DNA of 64,000 bases from JAACFF01 sp963701435 (GTDB lineage: Bacteria; Chloroflexota; Anaerolineae; Promineifilales; Promineifilaceae): positions 558,001 to 622,000 of the forward strand of contig CAVPAL010000023.1 in NCBI GenBank assembly GCA_963701435.1. The letters are read 5' to 3'. The position numbers and the translations under genes were made by a program. Positions within the stretch are counted from its first letter, which is position 1; every line of letters starts with the position of its first letter. Shown piece by piece: positions 25,548 through 34,138 of the stretch. The notes below the pieces were generated by a model. The model did not search any database. It worked only from the letters and a program-made list of their open reading frames with translations, and was not told the origin of the DNA.

Positions 25548-26414
25548 GTGAAGCATATTATGATTACCTTTCTCTATTATCTTGGCTATTTGCTGATGAT
25601 TACCCTGCCCTTGCTGGTGGGTTTTGTGCTGCATCGCAGACGCGGCGCGCGCTGGCGCTTTTTCTTTATTGGCGCGCTTACTTTTGTCTTTTCCCAGATT
25701 TTGCACATTCCCTTTAACTGGCTGGTTCTGCAGCAGTGGCAGTTAATACCAACGGATACGGCCGTTCTCAGCAACCTTATCATTCTCTCCATCTTTTTGG
25801 GACTCTCGGCCGGCGTTTTTGAAGAAGGGGCGCGTTACCTCACATACCGCTTCTGGGCCACCGACGCGCGCAGTTGGGGCAGCGGTTTGATGTTGGGTAC
25901 CGGGCACGGCGGCATCGAAGCCATTCTTGTTGCCCTTATTGGCGCCATCAATATCGGCGCGCTGGTCTTAATTCGTTTGGGGTTTTTGCCAGACCTGGTA
26001 CCGCCCGATCAAATGCACTTGCTGGACGCACAAATGACGGCCGTTTTTGACGCGCCCTGGTATACGGCCCTACTGCCGCTGCTGGAACGCGCATTGGTGC
26101 TGCCGCTGCACATGGCGCTCTCGTTGATGGTAATGCAGGTATTTACGCGTGGTTTTAGCCTCTGGTTATTAGCCGCTATTTTATGGCATGGGCTTGTTGA
26201 CGCCGTTGCAGTCTTTTCGGCAATAACCTGGGGCATACCTGTTTCCGAAGCTTTGTTAGCAGTATCTGCACTCGTCAGCGTGGGCGTTATTTTCTGGCTC
26301 AAAGCGCCTGAACCAGAAGAACCAGAGCGTGAACCATTACCTGCGCCGGAAAATCCAACGCCAACATCCGACAAGATTACAAGCGACATGCTGGATCGCA
26401 GTCGTTATTCATAA
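25548..26414 (+). CDS. YhfC-family intramembrane protease-like protein
   Basis: 288 residues with about seven membrane helices. The conserved EEGARYLTYRF (about residue 95) and GTGHGGIEA (about 120) correspond to the Glu/His motifs of YhfC proteins, which are related to CPBP/PrsW glutamic intramembrane proteases. The tail is short, charged and proline-rich. Start by GTG at 25548; an ATG at 25560 is equally possible. It ends 3 bases before the ABC ATPase gene, so it may be part of that operon. Confidence 0.75.
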   Translation: MKHIMITFLYYLGYLLMITLPLLVGFVLHRRRGARWRFFFIGALTFVFSQILHIPFNWLVLQQWQLIPTDTAVLSNLIILSIFLGLSAGVFEEGARYLTYRFWATDARSWGSGLMLGTGHGGIEAILVALIGAINIGALVLIRLGFLPDLVPPDQMHLLDAQMTAVFDAPWYTALLPLLERALVLPLHMALSLMVMQVFTRGFSLWLLAAILWHGLVDAVAVFSAITWGIPVSEALLAVSALVSVGVIFWLKAPEPEEPEREPLPAPENPTPTSDKITSDMLDRSRYS

Positions 26415-26417
26415 CAC

Positions 26418-27341
26418 ATGATCAAAACAGAAAATCTCACCAAAAAATTCAACGATCACCTGGCCGTGGATCGTCTGACACTAGATATTGATCAGGGTGA
26501 AGTCTTCGGCTTTCTTGGCCCTAATGGCGCCGGGAAAACCACAACCGTACGCATGTTGACCTGCCTGATCGGCCCAACCTCCGGCAGCGCTGCCGTGCTG
26601 GGGTACAAAGTGGGTGAAGATAACCAACAAATCCGCCGCAACGTGGGCATTTTGACAGAATCACCCGGCCTTTACGACCGGCTTTCTGCTTGGCGCAACC
26701 TGACGATTTTCGCCGAACTGTACGAGGTTGAGCAGGTTGATCAGCAGGTGGAAAAATATTTGCGCATGCTGGGCCTGTGGGAGCGGCGTCACGACGAAGC
26801 CGGCGCGTTCAGCAAAGGCATGCGCCAGAAGCTGGCAATTGCGCGTGCGCTGCTGCACGAGCCACAGGTTGTTTTTCTGGATGAACCCACAGCCGGTTTG
26901 GACCCACAAGCCGCCAAGTTGGTGCGTGATTTTATTGCCGAATTAAAGGGTGAAGGACGCACGATCTTTATCTGTACCCATAATCTGGATGAAGCGGATC
27001 GATTATGTGACCGTGTGGCAGTCTTCAAAACCAATCTGCGCGTGGTTGATGCGCCGGCGAGTCTACGCCGGCAAGTTTACGGTCGTCAGGTGGTTGTGCA
27101 TCTTGCAGAAACGGCCGTTACCCACCTCCCCGCCATCCAAACAATACCTTTTGTCAAAAAAGCTGAAGCGATTGATAACAAACTCATTATTTCATTAGAT
27201 GATCCCGAAACAAACAACCCTCACATCATTCGACAACTGGTCAATGCGGGGGCCAATATCCAGTTTGTCGGCGAACTGCGCCGCACATTGGAGGATGTTT
27301 ATTTGCAACTGGTAAACAGTGACAGCCATGAAAAAAATTAG
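26418..27341 (+). CDS. ABC transporter ATP-binding protein (drug/Na exporter type)
   Basis: 307 residues. Walker A GPNGAGKTTTVRML (about 35-48), the degenerate signature AFSKGMRQKLAIARAL, Walker B VVFLDEPTAGLDP and switch His in FICTHNLDEADRL are all present. A C-terminal extension (about 215-307) is typical of CcmA/NatA-like exporter ATPases. It pairs with the permease gene that overlaps its 3' end by 14 bases. The substrate is unknown. Confidence 0.93.
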   Translation: MIKTENLTKKFNDHLAVDRLTLDIDQGEVFGFLGPNGAGKTTTVRMLTCLIGPTSGSAAVLGYKVGEDNQQIRRNVGILTESPGLYDRLSAWRNLTIFAELYEVEQVDQQVEKYLRMLGLWERRHDEAGAFSKGMRQKLAIARALLHEPQVVFLDEPTAGLDPQAAKLVRDFIAELKGEGRTIFICTHNLDEADRLCDRVAVFKTNLRVVDAPASLRRQVYGRQVVVHLAETAVTHLPAIQTIPFVKKAEAIDNKLIISLDDPETNNPHIIRQLVNAGANIQFVGELRRTLEDVYLQLVNSDSHEKN

Positions 27342-28125
27342 AACCATTATTTCCAAAGAGTGGGCCGAAGTTTTCAAAAATCGGCTGGTGCTTTTTACCG
27401 TCGCCTTTTTGCCAATTGTTCTGACCGCAATCCCGCTGCTCATGCTGGCAGTCATGAACAGCCTGGGCGGCGATATGGGTATGGAAGATTTATCGACAAC
27501 CGGTTCGCTGGATGCATTTACAGCACGCTGCGGCGGACTTTCTGAAATGGACTGTGGCATTCTATATTTGCTTGACCTCTTCACCATGATGTTTATGATT
27601 TTGCCGGTCGCGATCCCCGTTACAATTGCCGCCTACAGCATCGTCGGCGAAAAAGCGACCCGCAGCCTGGAACCGCTTCTGGCGACCCCCATCACCACAA
27701 CGGAACTACTGGCCGGCAAAGCGTTGGCGGCCGTTATTCCAGCCATCCTGGTGACCTGGATCGCCTATTTGATCTATCTCATTGGCGTGCGTCTCATGGT
27801 TAAGCCCGCCATCTTCGGGTTAGTTTTAGACCCGCTGTGGATTGTCGCCGTTTTTGTTGTAGCGCCATTACTCACTTTATTATCAGTTAGTTTTGCGCTG
27901 ATGGTCTCCTCCCGCGTATCTGACCCACGCGTGGCAGAACAGGCATCAACCCTCGTCATTCTGCCGCTGATCATGATCATTGTGGGGCAATCTGTCGGGC
28001 TTTTTATTTTGAGCCAGGAGCTGGTGCTCTTGTTCGGCCTGATTCTGCTGGCGCTGGATGCAATTTTGCTCTATTTGAACGTCAAACTATTTGAACGGGA
28101 GACTATTCTTACCCGTTGGAAATAA
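27328..28125 (+). CDS. ABC-2 type exporter permease
   Basis: 265 residues with six hydrophobic segments. The N-terminal IISKEWAEVFKNRLVLFTVAFLP and mid-protein VGEKATRSLEPLLATPITTTELLAGK are the classic ABC-2 permease features. I start at the ATG at 27328 (MKKIRT); a GTG nine bases earlier is possible. It is the membrane partner of the ATPase gene it overlaps. Confidence 0.9.
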   Translation: MKKIRTIISKEWAEVFKNRLVLFTVAFLPIVLTAIPLLMLAVMNSLGGDMGMEDLSTTGSLDAFTARCGGLSEMDCGILYLLDLFTMMFMILPVAIPVTIAAYSIVGEKATRSLEPLLATPITTTELLAGKALAAVIPAILVTWIAYLIYLIGVRLMVKPAIFGLVLDPLWIVAVFVVAPLLTLLSVSFALMVSSRVSDPRVAEQASTLVILPLIMIIVGQSVGLFILSQELVLLFGLILLALDAILLYLNVKLFERETILTRWK

Positions 28126-28153
28126 GTCCTGTTTGAGAACCGGACAGAGCCGC

Positions 28154-28181
28154 TTGCTTAATCAAAACCATCCTATATAAT
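28154..28181 (+). promoter_or_regulatory. Promoter of the rpsB operon
   Basis: TTGCTT (28154-28159), a 16-base spacer, then a perfect TATAAT (28176-28181). A leader of about 190 bases follows before the rpsB ATG at 28377. It could hold an S2-responsive control site, but I do not see a structure I can name. Confidence 0.6.
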
Positions 28182-28376
28182 CAATATGCTTGCCGAAAAG
28201 TAAGCATCCCATTATGTACGGGAAAAATTTACACACGTCTGGACTAAACAGGTGTGCTTGCACGTGGTATTGTTCTACAGCGTGATAAGGCTGCACACAA
28301 ATCCACATATGGCCTTGCAAGTTCTGTTTCAGGCTGAAAGACGTGGAAGACTAAAACAAAAGGAGAATTATTAATT

Positions 28377-29303
28377 ATGGCCGTTGTATCAATGAAGGCA
28401 CTGCTGGAAACTGGCGTGCATTTCGGACACCGCACCCGCCGTTGGAATCCAAAGATGAAACCCTACATCTTTACGGAGCGCAATGGCATTCATATCCTCG
28501 ACTTACAGCAAACGCTTCAACTTATTGATGATGCCTATTACATCATTCGCGACGCCGTTGCAGAAGGTCATGAAGTCTTGTTTGTTGGCACCAAACGCCA
28601 GGCGCAAGATACGATTTCACGTGAAGCAACTCGGGCAGGTCAACCCTATGTCAATATCCGTTGGCTGGGTGGCACTTTAACGAACTGGCAAACAATCCGC
28701 CAGCGGATTGATTACCTCGACAGGTTAGAAGCACGGCGTGACGCAGGCGATTTTGATTTGTTGAAGAAAACAGAACGTCTGCGCATTGAGCGTGAAATCG
28801 AAAAGTTGCAAAATCGTTTGGGTGGTATTCGTAAGATGCGGAATCTGCCCGTGTTATTGTTTGTTGTGGATGTTAATAATGAGGAAACGGCCGTTCGTGA
28901 AGCCAACATCCTCAAAATCCCCGTCATTGGCGTTGTAGACACCAACTGCGACCCTGATCCCATCGACTATCTGATCCCGTCTAATGATGACGCGATTCGC
29001 GCCATTAAATTGATATGCAGCAAAATGGCTGACGCAGCCCTGGAAGGGGCCGCCATGCGCAAAGAATCGTTGGAAGAAGAAGTAACAGACTATGACGCTT
29101 ACGACTATGAAGAGTTTGATGGTCTAGGCAATTTAGAAGACGAAGCATTGCTGGGTGAATCTACTCTGAAAAAATTGCGCCAACAGCAAAACAAAACAGT
29201 TGACAAAGCTGATTCAGCAGAAGAAATCGTTGCAGAAGAAAATGTCCCCGAAAGCGTTATTGAGGAAAATGAAGATTTTGCCGACGACGAAGAAAACGAA
29301 TAA
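28377..29303 (+). CDS. rpsB: 30S ribosomal protein S2
   Basis: 308 residues. S2 is the late-binding protein of the small subunit. LLETGVHFGHRTRRWNPKMKPYIF, LFVGTKRQAQDTI, RWLGGTLTNWQTI and VGVVDTNCDPDPIDYLIPSNDDAIRAIKL-type signatures are all intact. The C-terminus (about 232-308) is a long, very acidic extension that standard S2 of about 230-260 residues lacks. AAGGAG precedes the ATG. First gene of the rpsB-tsf-pyrH-frr-uppS-cdsA order. Confidence 0.98.
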   Translation: MAVVSMKALLETGVHFGHRTRRWNPKMKPYIFTERNGIHILDLQQTLQLIDDAYYIIRDAVAEGHEVLFVGTKRQAQDTISREATRAGQPYVNIRWLGGTLTNWQTIRQRIDYLDRLEARRDAGDFDLLKKTERLRIEREIEKLQNRLGGIRKMRNLPVLLFVVDVNNEETAVREANILKIPVIGVVDTNCDPDPIDYLIPSNDDAIRAIKLICSKMADAALEGAAMRKESLEEEVTDYDAYDYEEFDGLGNLEDEALLGESTLKKLRQQQNKTVDKADSAEEIVAEENVPESVIEENEDFADDEENE

Positions 29304-29321
29304 AACTCATATAGGAACATC

Positions 29322-29921
29322 ATGAAGATCACAACTCAAATGGTAAAAGAGCTGCGCGAGTCAACCGGCGCAGGTGTGTTAGAAGCAAAAAAAGCCCTCG
29401 AAGCGACAGACGGCAATTACGATCAGGCTGTTGATTTGCTGCGTGAAAAAGGGGCTGCGCGCGCCGCCAAACGCGCCGACCGCGATGTCAAAGAAGGCAT
29501 CATTGAACTTTATGCCCATCCCGGCAATCGCGTCGGCGTCATGGTAGAACTTAATTGTGAGACTGACTTTGTAGCCCGCAACGAACAGTTTACCAATTTG
29601 GCGCATGAGCTGGCGCTGCAAATTGCGGCCATGAGCCCACGCTACATTTCCAAAGATGATGTACCGCAAGAAGATCTGGATCGAGAAATGGACGTCCTAA
29701 AAGCACAAGCGCTTGCAGAAGGAAAACCAGAAAATATTGTTGAAAAAATCGTCGCCGGACGTTTGAACAAATATTACGAGGAATTCTGTCTTCTTGACCA
29801 ACCCTTCATCAAAGATGACAAAGTCAAAATTCAAGATCTCATCACCGACGCCATTCGCACGACAGGCGAAAACGTCAAAGTACGCCGCTTTGTGCGTTAC
29901 GAATTAGGCGAAGCCTTATAA
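29322..29921 (+). CDS. tsf: Elongation factor Ts
   Basis: 199 residues, the short form as in Thermus. It is the GDP/GTP exchange factor for EF-Tu. The N-terminal UBA-like helix bundle (TGAGVLEAKKALEATDGNYD), the TDFVARN motif and LDQPFIKDD are present. It lies 18 bases after rpsB and is followed by a rho-independent terminator. Confidence 0.97.
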   Translation: MKITTQMVKELRESTGAGVLEAKKALEATDGNYDQAVDLLREKGAARAAKRADRDVKEGIIELYAHPGNRVGVMVELNCETDFVARNEQFTNLAHELALQIAAMSPRYISKDDVPQEDLDREMDVLKAQALAEGKPENIVEKIVAGRLNKYYEEFCLLDQPFIKDDKVKIQDLITDAIRTTGENVKVRRFVRYELGEAL

Positions 29922-29937
29922 TTTGCCCCGCAATTTT

Positions 29938-29972
29938 AAGAAGGGCGTTCAAATGAGCGCCCTTCTTTGTTA
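29938..29972 (+). terminator. Rho-independent terminator after tsf
   Basis: AAGAAGGGCG - loop - GCGCCCTTCTT followed by TGTT. A strong GC hairpin with a short T-rich tail, 16 bases after the tsf stop. It may partly separate rpsB-tsf from pyrH onward. Confidence 0.8.
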
Positions 29973-30034
29973 TCCAGGTAATTTCTAGAAAACCCAGCCA
30001 ATAACTCAATCGCATAGGTATGGAGATAATCAAC

Positions 30035-30748
30035 ATGGCACATTTACGCTACCAACGAATCCTGCTCAAAATGGGTGGTGAAGCGCTTTCCGGACCAGAA
30101 GGCGTCGGAATCAACCCCCAACGCGTTGCAGAAGTTGCTCAGATTGTCAAGGACGTTTATGATTTGGGTGTACAAATTGCCCTGGTTATAGGCGCAGGCA
30201 ATCTCTGGCGTGGAACCGTTGGAACTCGGCAGGGCATGGAACGCTCAACGGCCGATCATATGGGCATGATTGCCACAGTAATGAATGCGCTAGCAATGCA
30301 AGACGCTCTGGAGCGCTTTGGGATTGTAACCCGTGTACAAACCGCAATTGAAATGCGATCGGTTGCTGAACCCTACATTCGACTGCGCGCCATGCGTCAT
30401 CTAGACAAAGGGCGCATCGTTATTGCCGCCGGCGGCACCGGCAATCCATATTTCACAACAGATTCGGCCGGCGCTTTGCGCGCTATGGAACTAGGCGCTG
30501 ATGTTTTAATTAAAGCCACAAAAGTTGACGCGATTTACGACGATGATCCAATCAAAAATCCCAATGCCCGGCGCTTCTCTAATCTCTCCTATATTGACGC
30601 GTTAAACTGGCGCTTGCAGGTTATGGACAGCACGGCAATTTCTCTTTGTATGGAAAACAATATGCCCATCGTTGTGCTTGATTTTTGGGAAAAAGACAGC
30701 GTCAAACGATTTTTATTGGGTGAAGAAGTTGGCACAATAATCCAATAA
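30035..30748 (+). CDS. pyrH: Uridylate kinase
   Basis: 237 residues. Converts UMP to UDP with ATP. Amino-acid-kinase fold with ILLKMGGEALSG, GAGNLWRG, MGMIATVMNALAMQD, RHLDKGRIVIAAGGTGNPYFTTDSA and the VDAIYDDDP segment. The ATG at 30035 has GGAGAT 7 bases upstream; an earlier ATG at 30020 would place that ribosome site inside the gene. Confidence 0.97.
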   Translation: MAHLRYQRILLKMGGEALSGPEGVGINPQRVAEVAQIVKDVYDLGVQIALVIGAGNLWRGTVGTRQGMERSTADHMGMIATVMNALAMQDALERFGIVTRVQTAIEMRSVAEPYIRLRAMRHLDKGRIVIAAGGTGNPYFTTDSAGALRAMELGADVLIKATKVDAIYDDDPIKNPNARRFSNLSYIDALNWRLQVMDSTAISLCMENNMPIVVLDFWEKDSVKRFLLGEEVGTIIQ

Positions 30749-30750
30749 TA

Positions 30751-30842
30751 GCTTTGGAACTGTACAGTCTTAGCCTGAGCTTGTCGAGTGCGAAGGCGGG
30801 GTTCGACAAGCTCAGCCCTCGAGTCCTGAACAGTTCCAAAGT
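30751..30842. repeat. Nested inverted repeat between pyrH and frr
   Basis: Outer arms of 12 bases (CTTTGGAACTGT, 30752-30763, against 30830-30841) enclose inner arms of 13 bases (CTGAGCTTGTCGA, 30775-30787, against 30803-30815). It starts 2 bases after the pyrH stop. There is no T-tract, so a REP-like element is more likely than a terminator. Confidence 0.75.
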
Positions 30843-30868
30843 TATGACATAGTCAAAGGGAGGTACTC

Positions 30869-31426
30869 ATGATTCGCGAATTATTAGCAGATGCCGAAAG
30901 TCGCATGCAAGGGGCAGTCAAATCTTTAGAAGGCGATCTGGCTGCCTTCCGAACCGGGCGTGCAAACCCCCATCTAGTAGATAAAATTGTGGTTGAAATG
31001 TATGGTGTTGAGATGAATCTTAACCAGATGGCCGTTATTTCGGTGCCTGAGCCACAACAAATTTCAATCCGCCCATATGATACTAAAGCTATTTCCGCAA
31101 TCGAACGCGCTATTATGAAATCAGATTTAGGCATTATGCCCAATAATGATGGCAAAATTATCCGCTTGAACATACCTCGTCTGACAGAAGAGCGGCGCCG
31201 AGATTTGAGCAAATTGGTCGGCAAGCGTGTAGAAGAAGGTAAAGTCGCTGTGCGCAATGTGCGCCGGGATGTTCTCAACGATTTACGTGAAATGGAAAAT
31301 GAAAAGATGATTACGGAAGATGAGCTACATCGCAGCATTGACGATTTGCAAGATTTGACCAACAAACACGTTGATGAAATTGACGCCGTCGGCAAAGAGA
31401 AAGTAGCCGAAATTATGGAAGTTTAA
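30869..31426 (+). CDS. frr: Ribosome recycling factor
   Basis: 185 residues, standard length. Splits post-termination ribosomes with EF-G. LAAFRTGRANPHLVDKIVVEMYG, VPEPQQISIRPYD, LGIMPNNDGKIIRLNIPRLTEERRRDLSK-type motifs are intact. A strong ribosome site (GGGAGG) precedes the ATG. Confidence 0.97.
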   Translation: MIRELLADAESRMQGAVKSLEGDLAAFRTGRANPHLVDKIVVEMYGVEMNLNQMAVISVPEPQQISIRPYDTKAISAIERAIMKSDLGIMPNNDGKIIRLNIPRLTEERRRDLSKLVGKRVEEGKVAVRNVRRDVLNDLREMENEKMITEDELHRSIDDLQDLTNKHVDEIDAVGKEKVAEIMEV

Positions 31427-31429
31427 GGT

Positions 31430-32167
31430 ATGGTGCGCAGGCAAGAAAAGCCTCTGGATTTATCGTCATACAGAATTCCGACGCATGTGGCGATCATCAT
31501 GGATGGAAACGGCCGTTGGGCAAAACGTCGCGGATTACCCCGCCAGGCGGGTCATCGTGCTGGGGCCGAAAACCTGCGTCGAATTGTGCGGGCTTGCGTG
31601 GAGTTTGGCATCAAAGTCCTGACTATTTATGCTTTTTCCACCGAAAATTGGGGACGCCCCGAAAGCGAGGTGCGTGGGTTAATGCGCATTTTTGCACGTG
31701 TTCTCGATCAGGAAATTGATGAATTAGACCGGCAGGGCGTTTGTTTGCATCATCTGGGCGATTTGACCGGCATAAATCCCACTTTACAAGAAAAAGTACG
31801 CAGCGCGTTGGAAATCACCAAGGACAACGATCGGCTGATTCTCAACGTCGCCTTCAACTATGGTGGACGGGCAGAAATATTGCAAGCTGTGCGCCATATG
31901 CTGGCCGATGGAATCGAACCAAATGAATTAACAGAAGCATTATTCAGCTCCTACCTGTTCACTAAGGGCTTGCCAGATCCAGACCTCGTCATTCGTACCA
32001 GCGGCGAACTGCGTATCAGTAATTTTTTAATCTGGCAGGCAGCCTATGCAGAATTCTATCCTACCCCCGCACTCTGGCCTGATTTTGGGCGTGAAGACCT
32101 GTTTGAAGCAATTGTCACTTTCAACCAGCGTAAACGCCGCTTTGGTTTGGTGATGGAAGGGGATTAA
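31430..32167 (+). CDS. uppS: Isoprenyl (undecaprenyl) diphosphate synthase
   Basis: 245 residues. Adds isopentenyl units in cis to make the lipid carrier for cell wall sugars. The catalytic motif IIMDGNGRWAKRRGLPRQAG, LTIYAFSTENWGRP, NVAFNYGGRAEI, PDLVIRTSGELRISNFLIWQ and AYAEFYPTPALWPDF are intact. It lies 3 bases after frr. The invariant NGR in the active-site motif is encoded by the genome-wide ACGGCCGT palindrome. Confidence 0.97.
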   Translation: MVRRQEKPLDLSSYRIPTHVAIIMDGNGRWAKRRGLPRQAGHRAGAENLRRIVRACVEFGIKVLTIYAFSTENWGRPESEVRGLMRIFARVLDQEIDELDRQGVCLHHLGDLTGINPTLQEKVRSALEITKDNDRLILNVAFNYGGRAEILQAVRHMLADGIEPNELTEALFSSYLFTKGLPDPDLVIRTSGELRISNFLIWQAAYAEFYPTPALWPDFGREDLFEAIVTFNQRKRRFGLVMEGD

Positions 32168-32170
32168 ATC

Positions 32171-32986
32171 TTGCTTCTACAACGCGCAATTATCGCCTTA
32201 ACCTTAGGACCTCTGGCTCTTTTCCTCGTTTATAAAGGTGGTTGGTATTATTTTATTCCGCTTACGGCGATTCTGCTTTTGGCCGGGTATGAATTTGTTC
32301 AAATAACACGCAAGTTAGGCTGGCATACATCCTACTGGATTTTACTACCGCTGCTTCTGGGACAATTTATTGTGGCCTGGTGGCCACAATTCAACCAAGC
32401 TGAAGGACCACTAATGCTGCTCTCCCTGCTAATTGTCATGGCATACGCGCTCTGGCTATATGAAGGCAAGCGCAGCAACACAGCTCCGGCCGACTGGATG
32501 GCCATGATTGGCGGCTTGATGATATTGGGCTGGGTGGCCGGCCATTTTTTTCGGCTGCGTGGCATTGAAACCAATGGCTGGCAGTGGACCATTCTGGCTA
32601 TGGTAGCCACCTGGTCCGCTGATTCCGGCGCATACTTAAGCGGTCGTTTCCTGGCCGGCAATATTTTAGGACGTCATCAGCTTTCACCGCACTTAAGTCC
32701 CAATAAAACCGTTGAAGGGTATATCGGCGGCATTATCTTTGGAGCCGCCATCACACTCATCTTCGCTTACTTTTTGCAACTTCCTTTAACCATAGCATTA
32801 ATAATTGCACTGCTCGTAGCTATTTTGGGTACCTTGGGCGATCTCGGTATTTCCTTGCTCAAACGCGAGTCTGGCGTCAAAGATTCAGGTACAATATTTA
32901 GAGAGCATGGTGGTGCGCTCGATCGGATCGATTCACTCATCTGGTCTGTTGCCATAACTTATTATCTGATAATTCTAATCATTTAG
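32171..32986 (+). CDS. cdsA: Phosphatidate cytidylyltransferase
   Basis: 271 residues with eight or so membrane helices. Makes CDP-diacylglycerol from phosphatidate and CTP. The C-terminal signature is present (SPNKTVEGYIGG, then LGDLGISLLKRESGVKDSG and HGGALDRIDSL). TTG start 3 bases after uppS. Its TAG stop is the first three bases of hairpin element A3. Confidence 0.95.
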   Translation: MLLQRAIIALTLGPLALFLVYKGGWYYFIPLTAILLLAGYEFVQITRKLGWHTSYWILLPLLLGQFIVAWWPQFNQAEGPLMLLSLLIVMAYALWLYEGKRSNTAPADWMAMIGGLMILGWVAGHFFRLRGIETNGWQWTILAMVATWSADSGAYLSGRFLAGNILGRHQLSPHLSPNKTVEGYIGGIIFGAAITLIFAYFLQLPLTIALIIALLVAILGTLGDLGISLLKRESGVKDSGTIFREHGGALDRIDSLIWSVAITYYLIILII

Positions 32987-33098
32987 GAAATTGGCAGAAA
33001 AAAATCAAAAATAGAGGTCGTGAAAAATCTGCCAATTCCTCGAGGAAACCGCAGATTTCTAATTCGTCTTATTTTTAAGAATTTCCGCGGTTTACCTA
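32984..33098 (+). repeat. Two-hairpin dispersed element, copy A3
   Basis: TAGGAAATTGGCAGA...TCTGCCAATTCCTCGAGGAAACCGCAGA...TTCCGCGGTTTACCTA, about 115 bp. It begins on the cdsA stop codon and nearly fills the gap to fbp. Strong match to copies A1 and A2. Confidence 0.88.
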
Positions 33099-33142
33099 AA
33101 TCAACCCACAATTATGTGACACACTCAAAAGGAGCCTGTGCC

Positions 33143-34138
33143 ATGACCACTGTTAACACAATCGAACGCTTTATTCTCGATCAACAGCCAGATTATGCTC
33201 GCGGTGAATTTACAAATCTGCTTTACGATCTAGCTTTGGCGGCTAAAATCATTGCCAGCCAGACCAACAAAGCAGGGCTTGTGAACATTGTAGGACAAGT
33301 CGGCGCCACCAACATACAAGGCGAATCGCAGCAAAAACTCGATGTGTTTGCGGATGAAATCATTTTCAAGCTGTGTGATCATACTGGCCGTCTATGTGCT
33401 ATGGCGTCCGAAGAACAAGAAGATGTTTTACTCATTCCCGAAAGATATAAAAAAGGCAATTATGCCCTGGTCTACGATCCACTTGATGGCTCCTCCAACA
33501 TTGATGTCAATGTCAGCATTGGCACTATCTTTGGAATTTACCGGTGCGTCGATTGGGATCTACGCGGTCGGGTTGAGGATGTGTTACAACCAGGACATAA
33601 ATTGATTGCGGCCGGATATGTACTCTACGGCGCCAGCACGATGCTGGTCTACTCGGCAGGTCAAGGAGTCCATGGCTTTACCCTGAATCCAGAATTAGGC
33701 GAATTCCTGCTCTCACACGAGAATTTGCGTCTACCGGAACCGCCTGCTTACTATAGTGTGAATGGTTCATATTTCCATCGCTGGTCGCCAGGCGTCCAAA
33801 AATACCTGCGCTGGCTGCAAGGTGAACTTCCAGAAAGTAATCCAAACCTTTCTGCACGTTATATTGGTTCACTAGTAGCAGATTTTCACCGCAATTTACT
33901 GCGCGGCGGTGTATTTTGCTATCCGGCCGAGGCGCAAAAACCAGATGGGAAACTGCGTCTGTTGTATGAAGCGGCCCCGCTGGCGTATTTAATTGAGCAG
34001 GCAGGCGGCTATGCCTCAAACGGGAAAATCCCAATCTTAGACATTATGCCTGAAACCATTCACCAACGTACACCTTTATTTATTGGCAATCGCGCACTGG
34101 TGCAACAAGCTGAACATTTTATTCGCGAAGAGCAGTAA
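33143..34138 (+). CDS. fbp: Fructose-1,6-bisphosphatase, class I
   Basis: 331 residues. Gluconeogenic hydrolysis of fructose-1,6-bisphosphate. Metal-binding ASEEQEDV and YDPLDGSSNIDVNVSIGTIF, substrate-binding SARYIGSLVADFHRNLLRGG and the C-terminal EAAPLAYLIEQAGG are intact. I chose the ATG at 33143 with AAAGGAG 8 bases upstream; the frame extends back into hairpin element A3, but that part is not conserved. Confidence 0.96.
   Translation: MTTVNTIERFILDQQPDYARGEFTNLLYDLALAAKIIASQTNKAGLVNIVGQVGATNIQGESQQKLDVFADEIIFKLCDHTGRLCAMASEEQEDVLLIPERYKKGNYALVYDPLDGSSNIDVNVSIGTIFGIYRCVDWDLRGRVEDVLQPGHKLIAAGYVLYGASTMLVYSAGQGVHGFTLNPELGEFLLSHENLRLPEPPAYYSVNGSYFHRWSPGVQKYLRWLQGELPESNPNLSARYIGSLVADFHRNLLRGGVFCYPAEAQKPDGKLRLLYEAAPLAYLIEQAGGYASNGKIPILDIMPETIHQRTPLFIGNRALVQQAEHFIREEQ

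Noticed and set aside
4602..33098. Family A hairpin elements as rho-independent terminators
   Set aside because: They have two stems, conserved loops and inverted ends but no T-tract, and one lies inside a gene.
33020..33142. N-terminal extension of fructose bisphosphatase
   Set aside because: The extra codons lie in hairpin element A3, and a strong ribosome site supports the ATG at 33143.
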